NCBI GenBank assembly: GCA_017511585.1
Contig: JAFWJI010000076.1
Coordinates: 1-8,778 of the forward strand
Direction of reading: 5' to 3'
Source: Mycoplasmataceae bacterium
GTDB lineage: Bacteria > Bacillota_I > Bacilli_A > Mycoplasmatales > Metamycoplasmataceae
DNA length: 8,778 bases
A program made the translations under genes and the position numbers. Positions 1 to 8,778 of the stretch are shown here, in pieces; within the stretch, counting starts at the first letter, position 1; every line of letters begins with the position of its first letter. The notes below the pieces were generated by a model. It was not told the origin of the DNA. It did not search any database and saw only the letters and a list, made by a program, of their open reading frames with translations.

Positions 1-2186
1 AAATAAATATTGAATGCATATGAATTTCATTCTTTAGGTAATTTTGGTGAAAAACATAAGATGTCATTTTCAACATTCATACCTGCAAAACCTTGAACAA
101 TAGTCATTCAACTTCCAGCCATTGATGTTATATGTAATCCATCTTTTGTATCATCATTATAATTATCTAAATCTAATCTTGAAGATCTTTTATAAAATCT
201 AAATGCATCATCCATTTTATTTATTCTTGCAGCTAAAATTGAGTGAATACATGGAGATAATGAAGATTCATGAACTGTATATTTTTCGTAAAATTCATAA
301 TTGGTTTTAATTTGTTTTTCACTAAATTTATTTTGGAATAAATAAATTCCTTGAAGAACATCTGCTTGTTTAATACAACATGATCTTAAAATTTTATCTC
401 ATGATCAATTATGAACGATTGGACGATCTTCTGGTTTTAAATCATTTGTCGCTATGAATTCTTTATCTAAAAATCCATCATGTTGAACAAAAATATCTAA
501 TTCTTTATCATAAGGTAAATAAATGTTATCAACAATATCTTTTCACTTTTTGATGTTTTCATCTGTTAAACCTAATTTTTTTAATCTTGAAGATGGAACT
601 TTATATTTTTCAATAACTTCCATTGTATATTCTAAAGTTCATTTTGCAATGAAATTTGTATATCAGTTATTATTAACATTATTTTCAAATTCATTAGGCC
701 CTGTTACACCATGCATCATATATTTTTTTGCTCTTTTTGAATAATGTACTCTACTTGCTCAAAACTTTGATATATTAACCAAAACATCTAGACCTTGATT
801 TTTTAAATATGTATCATCTCCAGTGTAGTTGGTGTAATTATATATTGCATATGCAATTGCACCATTTCTATGAATTTCTTCAAAAGTTATTTCTCACTCA
901 TTATGACATTCAACACCATTAAATGTAACCATAGGATACAAAGCGCCTTCTAATCCCAATGAATTTTTTGCATTTTCAATAGCTTGAGGTAATTGATTAT
1001 ATCTATATTGTAATAATGATTTTGTAACATATTCCGGAGAAACCCCTAAATATGTTGGAACACAATAAGCTTCAGTATCTCAATATGTAGCTCCACCATA
1101 TTTTTCACCAGTAAATCCTTTAGGTCCAATGTTGAAATTTGGATCTTCTCCATAAAAAGTAGAAAATAATTGGAATAAAGAAAACCTAATTCCTTGTTGA
1201 GAAGCTTCATCACCTTCTATTTTAATATCACACATTTCTCAACGTTTATTTCATAATTTAGAATGTTCTAATTTAGCTTGTTCATAAGGCAAGTTTGATA
1301 ATTTTTTAACTTTAGATAAAGTATCTTTTTTTATCATTGATTCTTTATGATGTCTTGTTGATAAAATAGCCACTTTTTTATGTATTTCAAATTTTTGATT
1401 TGATTCTACTTCTTTTTCTACAATAATTTCAGATAAAAATTCTCTAGAATTTGAATTTATTTCATTAGTTTTTAAATTTAGATCAATAGTTGCTGCTGCT
1501 GCAACTACATAACGATCAACTCCAAAAGGATTTTCTTTAGTTTTTATTGATGTATATTGATATTCTGAATTTGCTTCTGAATCAACTGGTAGTCAAAATT
1601 GTTCTCCGTGATTTGAGTCTAAATTTCAAACATCTCCATCAAGAATTGAAATATATTTAATAGAACATTTTTTATTTGGTGTTATTTCGTATTTTATAAA
1701 AGCAGTTTCATTATCAGCAATTGAATAAAATCTTTCTGTTTTACAACTTAATTCAATATCATCAATAACTACAACAAATTCTCTTTTTAAAATACCATTA
1801 AACATATCTAATGTTCTTTTAAATTTTTTAGGTTTATAAACATTTAAATCTAATTCTTTACCATTAATAAAAACTCTTATTTTAATAAAGTTTAATGAAT
1901 TAATTGCTTTTCCAAAATACTTAGGATAACCATTTTTTCATCATCCAACTCTAGTTTTATCTGGGAATCAAACACCAGCATTATATACACCTTGATGCAT
2001 TTTACCAGAATATGTTTCTTCAAAATTTCCTCTTGAACCAAAATAACCATTACCTAATGAAGTTAAAGATTCTGCTATTAAAAAATTATCGTTTTTTTTA
2101 TCTAATTTTTTTTGAATAAGATTTCATTGATCATATTCAAATAAATTTTTAATATGTTTTTCGTTGCTTGAACTATTACTTGCCAT
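1..2186 (-). CDS. mapA: Maltose phosphorylase, glycoside hydrolase family 65 (3' end cut by window)
   Basis: Cytoplasmic enzyme predicted to split maltose with phosphate into beta-D-glucose 1-phosphate and glucose. The window holds 728 codons from the ATG at 2186; the stop lies beyond position 1, so a short C-terminal piece is missing (family length is about 750). Seen in the sequence: [12 protein letters not shown] with W369-D370, [19 protein letters not shown] with the likely general acid E499, and KQADVLQG with K606-Q607. These match, with nearly constant offsets, the residues I recall from the Lactobacillus brevis enzyme (W359, D360, E487, K599, Q600). The loop HNEWEITFE at 428-436 matches the nine-residue loop that sets specificity for maltose rather than trehalose or kojibiose in the L. 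acidophilus enzyme. The frame needs UGA read as Trp. It is the last gene seen in the operon, 67 bases after the ATPase gene. Kojibiose or another alpha-glucobiose is a less likely substrate. Confidence 0.9.
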
Positions 2187-2197
2187 ATTTTAAATTT

Positions 2198-2202
2198 TCC
2201 TT
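2198..2202 (-). promoter_or_regulatory. Ribosome binding site of the maltose phosphorylase gene
   Basis: AAGGA on the minus strand, 11 bases before the ATG at 2186. It supports this start; the protein then begins [20 protein letters not shown]. Confidence 0.6.
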
Positions 2203-2205
2203 ATA

Positions 2206-2236
2206 AATTATAATTGTTATCGTTATTATTATAATT
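2206..2236 (-). repeat. AT-only inverted repeat before mapA
   Basis: Two perfect 9-base arms, AATTATAAT at 2206-2214 and ATTATAATT at 2228-2236, separated by 13 bases, lie between the ATPase stop and the mapA ribosome binding site. A CG dinucleotide, rare in this DNA, sits at the centre (2221-2222). On the minus strand TATAAT occurs at 2207-2212, a possible -10 box, but no good -35 box stands at the right distance. It could be a regulator site, a weak internal promoter, an RNA processing hairpin, or chance in AT-rich DNA. Confidence 0.25.
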
Positions 2237-2253
2237 AATTAATATTTTTATTA

Positions 2254-3429
2254 TTACAATTCATTAATATTTAAATATTTTTTAACTTTCATTGGAATTC
2301 TATTATGTGTTTCTTTATCAAAAAATAATAAATTATCTCTTTTTATATTAAATCTTTCAACACTTCCCTCTTTTATATCAACTCAATTTGGGATATTTGA
2401 TAAGATGTTTTTTTCACAAGCTGGATGAGATGAAGTAACAACTTTTTCTTTTCCTAAAAATTCAATATCTGCAATTGATAATTCGATGTTTCAATTTTTA
2501 GGATTATGAATAATATCTTCGCTACGAACACCCATGTAAACATGTTTTCCTTCTAATTCAGGTTGATCTTCATAACAATCTAATGGTATTTTTAAATCAG
2601 ATGTTGAAGAAACAAAATGTTTATCTAATATTTGTCCTTCAAAAATATTTATTGTTGGTGAACCAATAAATTTTGCAACAAATAGGTTATTAGGTTTGCT
2701 ATACAATTCATAAGGTGTACCAATTTGTTGAATTACTGAATCATTCATTAAAATAATTTTATCAGCCATTGTCATAGCTTCTAATTGATCATGTGTAACA
2801 TAAACAAATGTTGAACCTAATAATTTATGGATTTGAACAATTTCTCTTCTTGTTGATTCTCTTAATTTAGCATCTAAATTTGATAAAGGTTCATCCATTA
2901 AAAAGACAGATGGTTTTCTAACAATTGCCCTTGCAATAGCAACCCTTTGTCTTTGTCCTCCTGATAAATCTTTTGGTTTATCGTAAAGACGATTTGTAAT
3001 ATCTAACATTTTTGCAGCTTGTTTTACTCTGATGTCGATAATATCGTTTCTAATTTTTTGATTTTGTAAACCAAAAGCAATATTTTTATAAACGTTCATA
3101 TGTGGATATAAAGCATATGATTGGAAAACCATGGCAATATCACGATCACTAGGTTCTAAATCATTAACTCTATAATTATCAAATAACAAATCACCTTTTG
3201 TTATTGAATTTAAACCAGCAATCATTCTTAATAATGTTGTTTTTCCACATCCTGATGGTCCTAATATAACACAAAATTCTCCTGCTTCAATAGTGAAGTT
3301 AATATCATTTAATGTATATTCTGTTCTACCTTCATATTTTTTACCAACACCTTTAAATTCAATCTTTGATCCTATAGATGATGAATTATTTGAATCATTT
3401 TCTGCTAGTAACTTATTAATTATATTCAT
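2254..3429 (-). CDS. msmK: Sugar ABC transporter ATP-binding protein, MsmK/UgpC/MalK type
   Basis: Energy-supplying ATPase of the sugar importer, expected to work as a dimer on the inner face of the MalF-MalG pair. 391 residues once the UGA codons at 2491 and 2383 are read as Trp; read with the standard code it would seem to stop at 312. Motifs in order: Walker A GPSGCGKT at 57-64, Q-loop Q103 in VFQSYALYP, signature LSGGQ at 155-159, Walker B VFLMDE at 175-180, D-loop SNLDA, and switch His213 in VTHD. The C-terminal third (GSPTINIFEG, then GVRSEDI) is the TOBE-type regulatory domain typical of CUT1 transporters. Length is slightly above the usual ~370 because of an N-terminal ~20-residue Ser/Asn-rich lead. 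It lies 38 bases after malG with a strong AGGAG ribosome site. Whether this ATPase also serves other importers, as MsmK does in streptococci, cannot be seen here. Confidence 0.93.
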
Positions 3430-3435
3430 GTTTTG

Positions 3436-3443
3436 TCTCCTCT
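3436..3443 (-). promoter_or_regulatory. Ribosome binding site of the ATPase gene
   Basis: AGAGGAGA on the minus strand, ending 6 bases before the ATG at 3429. It is one of the strongest Shine-Dalgarno matches in the window and confirms the start that gives the Ser/Asn-rich N-terminal lead. Confidence 0.7.
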
Positions 3444-3467
3444 TTTTTAAATAAAATTTTGTTAATT

Positions 3468-4403
3468 TTATTTAACTCCTCCTGTTGTTAAACCACTTAC
3501 CATATGTCTTTGTGAATAAACAAACAATGTTGTTATTGGGATTGCAGTTATTAAAGCTCCTGCTGCATATAATGGTTGGTAAACTTGTTGTTGAGAATTT
3601 GGTATTAATAATGAGTGCAATCCAACAGGTAATGTATATGTAATTGGGTTGTTTAATAAAATTTTAGGTAAAATAACATCTCCAAAAGGTCCAATAAATG
3701 ATCATAATGCTATAATCATAAGCATTGGTCTAGCTAATGGCATAATAATTCTAATATATGTTTTAAAATTACCACATCCATCAATTTTTGCTGAATCATC
3801 TATTTCTTGAGAAACAGAATCTAAATATCCTTTTAAAACAAATGTATTACCTGCTATTGAACCACCAGAATAAATGATTATCAAGGTGAAAATTGGTAGA
3901 ATATGCAATGTTTGATTTAATAATTCATTAATAATATAAATCGCAATCAAAGCTGATATTGAAGGGATCATTTGAATTAACATAATGATCATTATAGAAA
4001 CTCTTCTTCCTTTGAATCTAAAACGAGAATATGCATATCCTGTTAATGAAACTATTACAACTGTAATAATCATTGTTCAAACTGAAATAAATAATGAATT
4101 TAACATTCAATTACCAAAATATATTCCATTACCAGTTTTAAATAATGAAGCAAAATTATCAAAACCAAATTTAAAGGTTTTAAAATCAAATGAAATGTAA
4201 TTTGAATCTGCGACATTAAGTGAAGAGATTAAAACTCCTATAACAGGTAGTAAAATTATGCAAGTTCATAAGATTAATAAAACATAAACAAAACCAGTTC
4301 TTGCTTTTTGAATCGCTGTCAATCTTAAAGTATCTTTAGTATTTATTTTACTTTTTTTACTATCAGAAACTTTTTTTGGTTGAAAATCTTTAATGCTTCT
4401 CAT
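3468..4403 (-). CDS. malG: Sugar ABC transporter permease, MalG type
   Basis: Second channel subunit of the importer, an integral membrane protein of 311 residues, a usual length for MalG-like permeases. A short Lys-rich cytoplasmic tail (1-35) leads into helix 1 (~37-62, FVYVLLILWTCIILLPVIGV), with further helices near 100-125, 137-157, 167-185, 222-240 and 272-292. The cytoplasmic coupling helix (EAA loop) that contacts the ATPase is at ~202-222: DDSAKIDGCG followed by IRIIMP. The protein ends MVSGLTTGGVK, the classic MalG-type C-terminus with the SGLT-TGGVK pattern. The ATG at 4403 was chosen because AGGGGAGGA precedes it at 4412-4420; it starts one base after the malF stop. UGA codons at 4266, 4107, 4077 and 3699 encode Trp. 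Assignment to maltose rather than another oligosaccharide rests on the neighbouring phosphorylase. Confidence 0.92.
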
Positions 4404-4404
4404 T

Positions 4405-7400
4405 TTAAATATCCTCCCCTTTTCTAAATGCTCTTGATCTTGCAAATCCAATTCCAGAAGCACCAACAACGAAAATTGACATAACAATTACCATTGCTGA
4501 AGCGATTGCTTGGTTAGATTGAACTATTGAAGCTTCTGTAGTAAATGTTATTTTGTAAATTCATGAAAGTATAATATCGGTAGAACCAACATTGTAAACA
4601 AAATCTGAACTAATTTTTGAACCACCATCATTAAACAATCAAATAATTGAGAAGTTATTGAAATTAAATGTAAATTGACTTATTAATAAAGGTGCAATTT
4701 GTAAAAGAATAATTGGTAAAGTCATTTTAGCAAATTGTTTAAATGGTTTTGCACCATCAATTCTTGATGCTTCATAAATATCGTTAGGAATAGATTTCAT
4801 ATTTCCTGAAACTAGTAAAACAATATATGAATGACCTAATCATCCTTGTATTAGTATCAATATAATTCTTGAAGCAATAGGACCAGTTTGTCAGTTTACT
4901 TTTTCTAGACCCATATTTATTAATAATGAATTTACTACTGAATTAGAAGTTTCTCCGAAAATAACTTTAAAAAATAGAATACTTACAAAGGCTGGAATAG
5001 CTCATGGAAGGATGAAAATAGTTCTTCAAAATGTTTTTCCTTTAATATTTCTATTTTCAATAGCTAAAGCCATTACTGTTCCTAAAAATATTACTAAAAA
5101 AGAAGTTGAAATAGCTCAAACAATGTTTCATCATAAAACATGTCCAAATGGTCTAAAGAATTCTTTATTTGTAAACAATTCTACAAATTGTTCAAATCCA
5201 ACTCAATTTGTTGGTTGTCCACCAGCTGGGTTATGATCTGTTCCTATATTTGTAAATGCTAATAATAAAGAAACAATGATAGGCATTATAACAATAAACA
5301 TTATTAAAACTAATCCAGGTAATGAAATTGCATAAGGGAAACCTGAGGTTCTTAATATTTTTTTAGTTTCAATTCAAGTATTGAATCTAATACCTTTTTC
5401 CATAGATCGTGTTATTTTTCAACACTGATATGCCGAAATCGTGAAGTAAGATATTGTAGATACTAACAATAGTATACCAATGACCCCTTCTACAAGAGAA
5501 TATCTAGCATCTGAATAAATTGGTCCATAAATATCTGAATCACCAACTTGTCATGATAAATCAACAAGCCCCATTATTCCGTTACCTTTGATGTTATATG
5601 CACCAAAAGCATATGGAATAAAAATGGCTCACGCTAAAATTGTAAGAATTAAAAATCGGATTGCTTTTTTTCAATTCTTTAGAATTAAAGAATCTACACC
5701 TGGCATAAAGAAAGCAATGATTGTCATTCAAATTGAATTATTTTTTTTGTATTCAATTGGCACTTCTTTAGAAGTTTTATTTTTATCTTGTAAATATTCT
5801 TTTTTAATTAAACTATTTTCTTTTCTATATTTAACAAAAATATCTTTAGACATGTATTTTTGTTTATTTTCTTCTAAAGTCATTTTAAATGCTTTAACAT
5901 CTTCTTCAAAGAAAATGTTTAATTTCATCACAGAATTTTTATAAGCTTCTTTTGTTATTAAACCATCGTTTAATTTGTTTTTTAAGTTTTCGATATTTTT
6001 ATCTAATTCTTTTTTTAATCTTAAAGTTTCCTTTTTTAAAGGATCCATTGAAGCTAAAGAATTTTTATAGTTTTCTTTTGTTATTAAACCTTTGTCTAGG
6101 TCATTTTTTAAGTTTTCGATATTTTTATTTATTTCATCTTGATTTTGATTTTTTGTTTTAACAAATTCATTATTTACTTTTGCAAATTCATTAATTTGAG
6201 TTAAAAATCTTTGATCATTTTTATATTTTCTTTCATTTTTTAACAATAAAGACTGTCCATTTTTATATAAAAATTCTCCATCGTATGTTAATCCTTCTAA
6301 TCTTTTACCTAGATCAACTAAATATTGAGCTTTGATATTAGATAATTGATTTTTGTATTTTCAATTTTTAATAGAAAATTTAATATCAAATGGAATTTTT
6401 AAATTAGAAGGTAATTCTTGATTAGCACCTTTATTTTTTTTGCAATTTGCAACTTTATTTTTATATTTTGTTAATTCTTCTTTTTTAATTTCTTTAATTT
6501 CTTTTTTTCTTAATTTTTGTCTATTTAATAATTCTTTTTGTAACTGCTTTGCTTCTTCTTTTAAAAGATTTGATTTAATTTCATTTTTATCTTGATCAAA
6601 TTCTTCTTTTGCTTGTGAATAACCATCTTTATATTTATTATTAATTTTTAATTGATAATCCTTAATTGAATTTTTATATTCTGTTTTACAATTGCTAATT
6701 GATGTTGAAAAATTTTGTTTAGAAGCAATTAATTTATCTTTAATATTGTTGTATTGATTATTGTAAATAAAATAACTTTGTGATTTATAAGCTTTTAATA
6801 TTTTTTTCAAATCTGATAAAAAGTATTGAGAATCTTTATCTGAAATATTTTTATCATTCAAGCTAATATTATTAGAATAGAATTTATAATTTGAATTTGA
6901 TGAAAATGTATTTTTAAATTCTTCAATTAATGAAGTAAATAAATTTTCCATAGTTTGATTATTAAAAATCTGTTCTTTTGTAAAACTTAATTTTTTATTA
7001 AAAACAAAAACTAAAAATTCTCTATATTTTATTAATAATTCTTCTTTAGAAATAGCAACATTACGAAATGCTGTAGTTTTAACTTCTAATTCAGATTCTG
7101 TTTCATCAGAATATTGAATTGAATTTAAAGTTTTTTTAGCACTTACAAAATTATTTTTAATTTCTTTTTTTAAATTTTTTATTCTAGTTTCAATAAATGA
7201 TTCTAATGTTATTAGATCAGAACAATGTTTCAAAATTTCTTTAAATTTAATTTTTTCAGATTTATATTTTAGTTTTATAGCTGTTTTTTCTGATAAATAA
7301 GTTGTTTTGCGGGTTGTTTTAAACTTATAAAAATTATTTTTTTCTAATTTTTTTTGAGCTTTTAATTTACTAATTTCTCTTTCAAGATTCAATTTTTTTT

Positions 7401-7518
7401 GATGGATTTTTTCTATTGCCATGTTGGCTAAATCAGAATTTTTATAATCAAAAACTTCACCAAAACCATTAATCAATTTTGGAGTAGAATCCATTTTTTT
7501 TATCTTTATATTACTCAT
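4405..7518 (-). CDS. malF: MalF-type sugar permease with a ~596-residue cytoplasmic coiled-coil extension
   Basis: First channel subunit of the importer, here 1037 residues, about twice the usual size. Residues ~597-1037 look like a complete Gram-positive MalF: two extra N-terminal helices (~615-638, ~674-695), then a six-helix core from ~727. The EAA coupling loop is at 916-935 (EASRIDGA, ending TLP). Residues 1-596 are an added Lys/Glu/Asn-rich, mainly helical region without signal peptide or clear membrane segment. Because permeases of this type normally have the N-terminus inside, the extension is probably cytoplasmic. The frame has no stop from 7518 to 4405 if UGA is Trp (for example at 6361 and 5728); split open frames elsewhere are an artefact of the standard code. 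There is no ribosome site before Met598, so a separate permease start is unlikely. The start at 7518 follows AAAGGA by 6 bases and overlaps the upstream gene by 8 bases. Confidence 0.88.
4412..4420 (-). promoter_or_regulatory. Ribosome binding site of malG inside the malF 3' end
   Basis: AGGGGAGGA on the minus strand lies within the last codons of malF (encoding RKGED) and ends 8 bases before the malG ATG. The one-base gap between the malF stop and malG start suggests translational coupling and equal amounts of both channel subunits. Confidence 0.75.
5920..5997 (-). repeat. SHOCT-like repeat, copy 2 in MalF extension
   Basis: Residues 508-533, beginning NIENLKNKLNDGLITKEAYK. Aligned with copy 1 without gaps, it is identical at most positions, and the DNA still shows near-identical stretches. 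The pattern of Leu-Lys helix, Asp-Gly-Leu-Ile-Thr turn, then a second helix with an aromatic residue resembles the SHOCT oligomerisation motif. Confidence 0.7.
6046..6123 (-). repeat. SHOCT-like repeat, copy 1 in MalF extension
   Basis: Residues 466-491, beginning NIENLKNDLDKGLITKENYK. It lies exactly 126 bases (42 residues) from copy 2. The spacer between them (DPLKKETLRLKKELDK) is itself helical, so the pair reads as helix-turn-helix units joined by a helix. Confidence 0.7.
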
Positions 7519-8086
7519 TCTCCATCCTTTCTATATTTATAGTTCTATTAATAAAATCTTTATTTGCTCTTTTGTTATATCACTCATTTCTTATTTCGAA
7601 TTTTAAGTCTTCTCTTGATTTGTTTACATTTATTAAATCCAACATGGTAATTATAGCTAAAGACAATATAATTATAAAATTGATAATTTTTTGTCATAAA
7701 GGTAAACCTTCAATAAAAAACATAAATGTTGCTGAACCTAAAAAGATAACGGTTCATAATGTTCTAAAAAAATAACCATAACTCACTTTAGTTCTTCCAA
7801 ATAAAACAAAAACTAAAAATATAATTATTGTTGATATACCACCAAAATATGTTGGTAAAGATCATAAGTATCAAGTTTCTTTTGCTTTATTATATGCTTC
7901 ATTATATGATTCAGAACCAATGGGACCTAATTGATCTTTATTTTTAATAAAATCACTAATTATTCTTTCTTTATTTATTATTTGATTGATTAAAAAAGAA
8001 ATTGAAAAAATCATTACAAACAAAAATATCAATACTAAATATGCATAAAAATATTTTGGTTTAATATTTGTTTTGTACGATTTCAT
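7511..8086 (-). CDS. Four-helix membrane protein of unknown function in the sugar operon
   Basis: 191 residues; family not recognised. A short basic tail (MKSYKTNIKPK) precedes helix 1 (~12-34, YFYAYLVLIFLFVMIFSISFL). A hydrophilic segment at 35-70 follows, then helices at ~75-97 (PTYFGGISTIIIIFSFVLFG), ~103-125 (Gly/Phe-rich) and ~130-152 (KIINFIIILSLAIITML). It ends in a charged tail of about 35 residues (FEIRNEWYNKRANKDF and on). By the positive-inside rule both ends are probably cytoplasmic and the 35-70 loop outside. The UGA codon at 7871 and others encode Trp. It starts 2 bases after the binding-protein stop, with AAGGA 13 bases upstream, and its TAA overlaps the malF ATG (ATGAGTAA). 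Position between binding protein and MalF suggests an accessory role in import, but it has no EAA loop and so is not a third permease. Confidence 0.8.
7525..7530 (-). promoter_or_regulatory. Ribosome binding site of malF
   Basis: AAAGGA on the minus strand, 6 bases before the ATG at 7518. It decides the start of the long malF form and so supports translation of the extension. A nearer ATG at 7525 overlaps this motif, is in the frame of the upstream gene and reaches that gene's stop after four codons, so it is not the malF start. Confidence 0.75.
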
Positions 8087-8088
8087 GA

Positions 8089-8778
8089 TTATTTTTTATT
8101 CCTTAAACCAGTAAGCATTGTTTTGAATGATTTAACTAAACCATTTCTAAGGAATTTTTGTACATAATCTAAAGGTGCCTTAGTGTCTGTTAATGCTCCT
8201 TTAATATTATTGTCCGCTGCTGTTGATGCAAGACCTTTAGCATCTCATGAACCTCAAACCTGAGAAAAATCAGCATTTCCACCATCTGGCCTTTGATCCA
8301 TAACATGTCTATCTTCAGGATTGAAAGAATCAAAAACAGCATTAATAACTTGTGCTTCAAGACTTGTAGGTTTCGCATCAACTACAGTTTTTTTCAAAAC
8401 TCCTTTAGCAAGAGAACCTTCTACAATTTTTCCGGCTTTAGAATATTGCAAGTTAATAACTTCTTCATCAGTTAATAAGATATTTAAAAATCTTTTCATA
8501 TCTCTCATTTTGTCATAATTTAATTGATTTCTTTGGTTGAAACCATACACTCAACCACCAGGTGCTTGAATATATTTTGTTCCATTTGCATCTAAATTAG
8601 GAACTACTATAGCATGGTCAAATTTACCATCGTAATTTGATAATTGTCATGGTCCATCAATAACAGCTTTTTTTTGTTTGGTATCAATTAAAGAAGAAAC
8701 AGTTGGTGAAAACCTATTTCCATCCAATAATCAATCATTTGCAACTCCTGGAACTGTTGCAGCATCATTATAATACTT
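8089..8778 (-). CDS. Extracellular sugar-binding protein of the ABC importer (5' end cut by window)
   Basis: C-terminal 230 residues of a family 1 solute-binding protein, the lipoprotein that captures sugar outside the membrane and hands it to MalF-MalG. Visible family features: AVIDGPWQLSNYDG near residues 38-51 of the fragment (the usual hinge/ligand-region motif with GPW), then IVVPNLDANG, then GGWVYGFNQRN, matching the conserved Gly-Gly plus 'sK/N' stretch before the helical FLNILLTDEEV segment. The end (VKSFKTMLTGLRNKK) is a typical basic helical C-terminus. The signal peptide and lipobox would lie beyond 8778 and cannot be checked. Trp codons seen here are UGA (for example in WGSWDAKGL). 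The maltose/maltodextrin assignment follows from the operon, not from the fragment itself. Confidence 0.85.
8100..8104 (-). promoter_or_regulatory. Probable ribosome binding site of the 191-residue membrane protein gene
   Basis: AAGGA on the minus strand within the last codons of the binding-protein gene (encoding GLRN), 13 bases before the ATG at 8086. The spacing is longer than at the other starts, so expression may be weaker or depend on ribosomes arriving from the upstream gene. Confidence 0.45.

Larger units (their letters stand above)
5731..7518 (-). other. N-terminal coiled-coil extension of MalF (residues 1-596)
   Basis: Region that precedes the permease domain. Strong helix and heptad-like stretches are seen at ~33-60, ~106-130, ~300-362 and ~460-560, for example NLEREISKLKAQKKLEK and QLQKELLNRQKLRKKEIKEI. 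Between them are less regular, Asn/Ser-rich parts (~200-230). It contains a single Trp (386, a UGA codon), while the permease that follows is Trp-rich. Residues ~366-383 (ANQELPSNLKIPFDIKFS) form a non-helical break, so the extension may have two halves: 1-365 and 386-596. No enzyme motif was recognised. A role as scaffold, oligomerisation arm or docking site for cytoplasmic partners is inference. Confidence 0.75.

Noticed and set aside
2206..2236. Transcription terminator after the ATPase gene
   Set aside because: The stem is AT-only with a long loop, and no T-tract follows it on the minus strand. The next gene follows at once with its own ribosome site.
2254..4403. Transporter genes as pseudogenes broken by stops
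   Set aside because: Every internal stop in malG and the ATPase gene that I checked is UGA at a position that suits Trp. The motifs and full lengths are intact.
5725..5730. A separate permease gene starting at Met598
   Set aside because: The bases before this ATG are an A-rich run with no Shine-Dalgarno sequence, whereas every other start in the operon has one. The upstream frame is open for 597 codons.
5588..5944. Plus-strand open frame of 118 codons, and similar ones at 523-744, 5012-5236, 5952-6161 and 7572-7775
   Set aside because: They lie antisense to well-supported genes, give low-complexity hydrophobic translations, and match no family.
6361..7518. A separate 385-residue coiled-coil gene ending at 6361
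   Set aside because: The apparent stop at 6361-6363 is UGA, read as Trp by this organism. The frame continues without a stop into the permease.

Overview
The window comes from a low-GC mollicute. DNA is very AT-rich, and every long reading frame on the minus strand becomes continuous only when UGA is read as tryptophan. Protein similarities (judged by eye) suit the Spiroplasma / Mesoplasma / Entomoplasma / Mycoplasma mycoides branch, but no rRNA or other marker is present to fix the genus.

All genes lie on the minus strand and form one tightly packed operon, read from right to left: the 3' part of an extracellular sugar-binding protein gene (8778 to 8089); a 191-residue four-helix membrane protein of unknown function (8086 to 7511); a very large MalF-type permease of 1037 residues (7518 to 4405); a MalG-type permease (4403 to 3468); an MsmK/UgpC-type ATPase (3429 to 2254); and a glycoside hydrolase family 65 phosphorylase, most likely maltose phosphorylase (2186 to beyond position 1). 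The operon promoter, the lipoprotein signal of the binding protein, the last few codons of the phosphorylase and the terminator are outside the window. Spacings run from an 8-base overlap to 67 bases, and each start inside the window has a recognisable Shine-Dalgarno sequence.

The expected pathway is simple. The lipoprotein captures an alpha-glucoside such as maltose, MalF and MalG form the membrane channel, the ATPase powers import, and the phosphorylase splits the disaccharide with inorganic phosphate into beta-glucose 1-phosphate and glucose. This saves one ATP per disaccharide, which suits a fermenting parasite or commensal.

The unusual part is MalF. Its C-terminal ~440 residues look like a complete Gram-positive-type MalF, but they follow an N-terminal extension of about 596 residues that is Lys/Glu/Asn-rich, mostly helical and coiled-coil-like, nearly free of tryptophan and predicted to be cytoplasmic. 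Near its end it carries two copies of a ~26-residue motif, 42 residues apart, that resembles the SHOCT oligomerisation motif. The 191-residue membrane protein, whose stop codon overlaps the malF start, is the second unexplained component. No RNA genes, insertion sequences or CRISPR arrays were seen, and the plus strand has no convincing gene.
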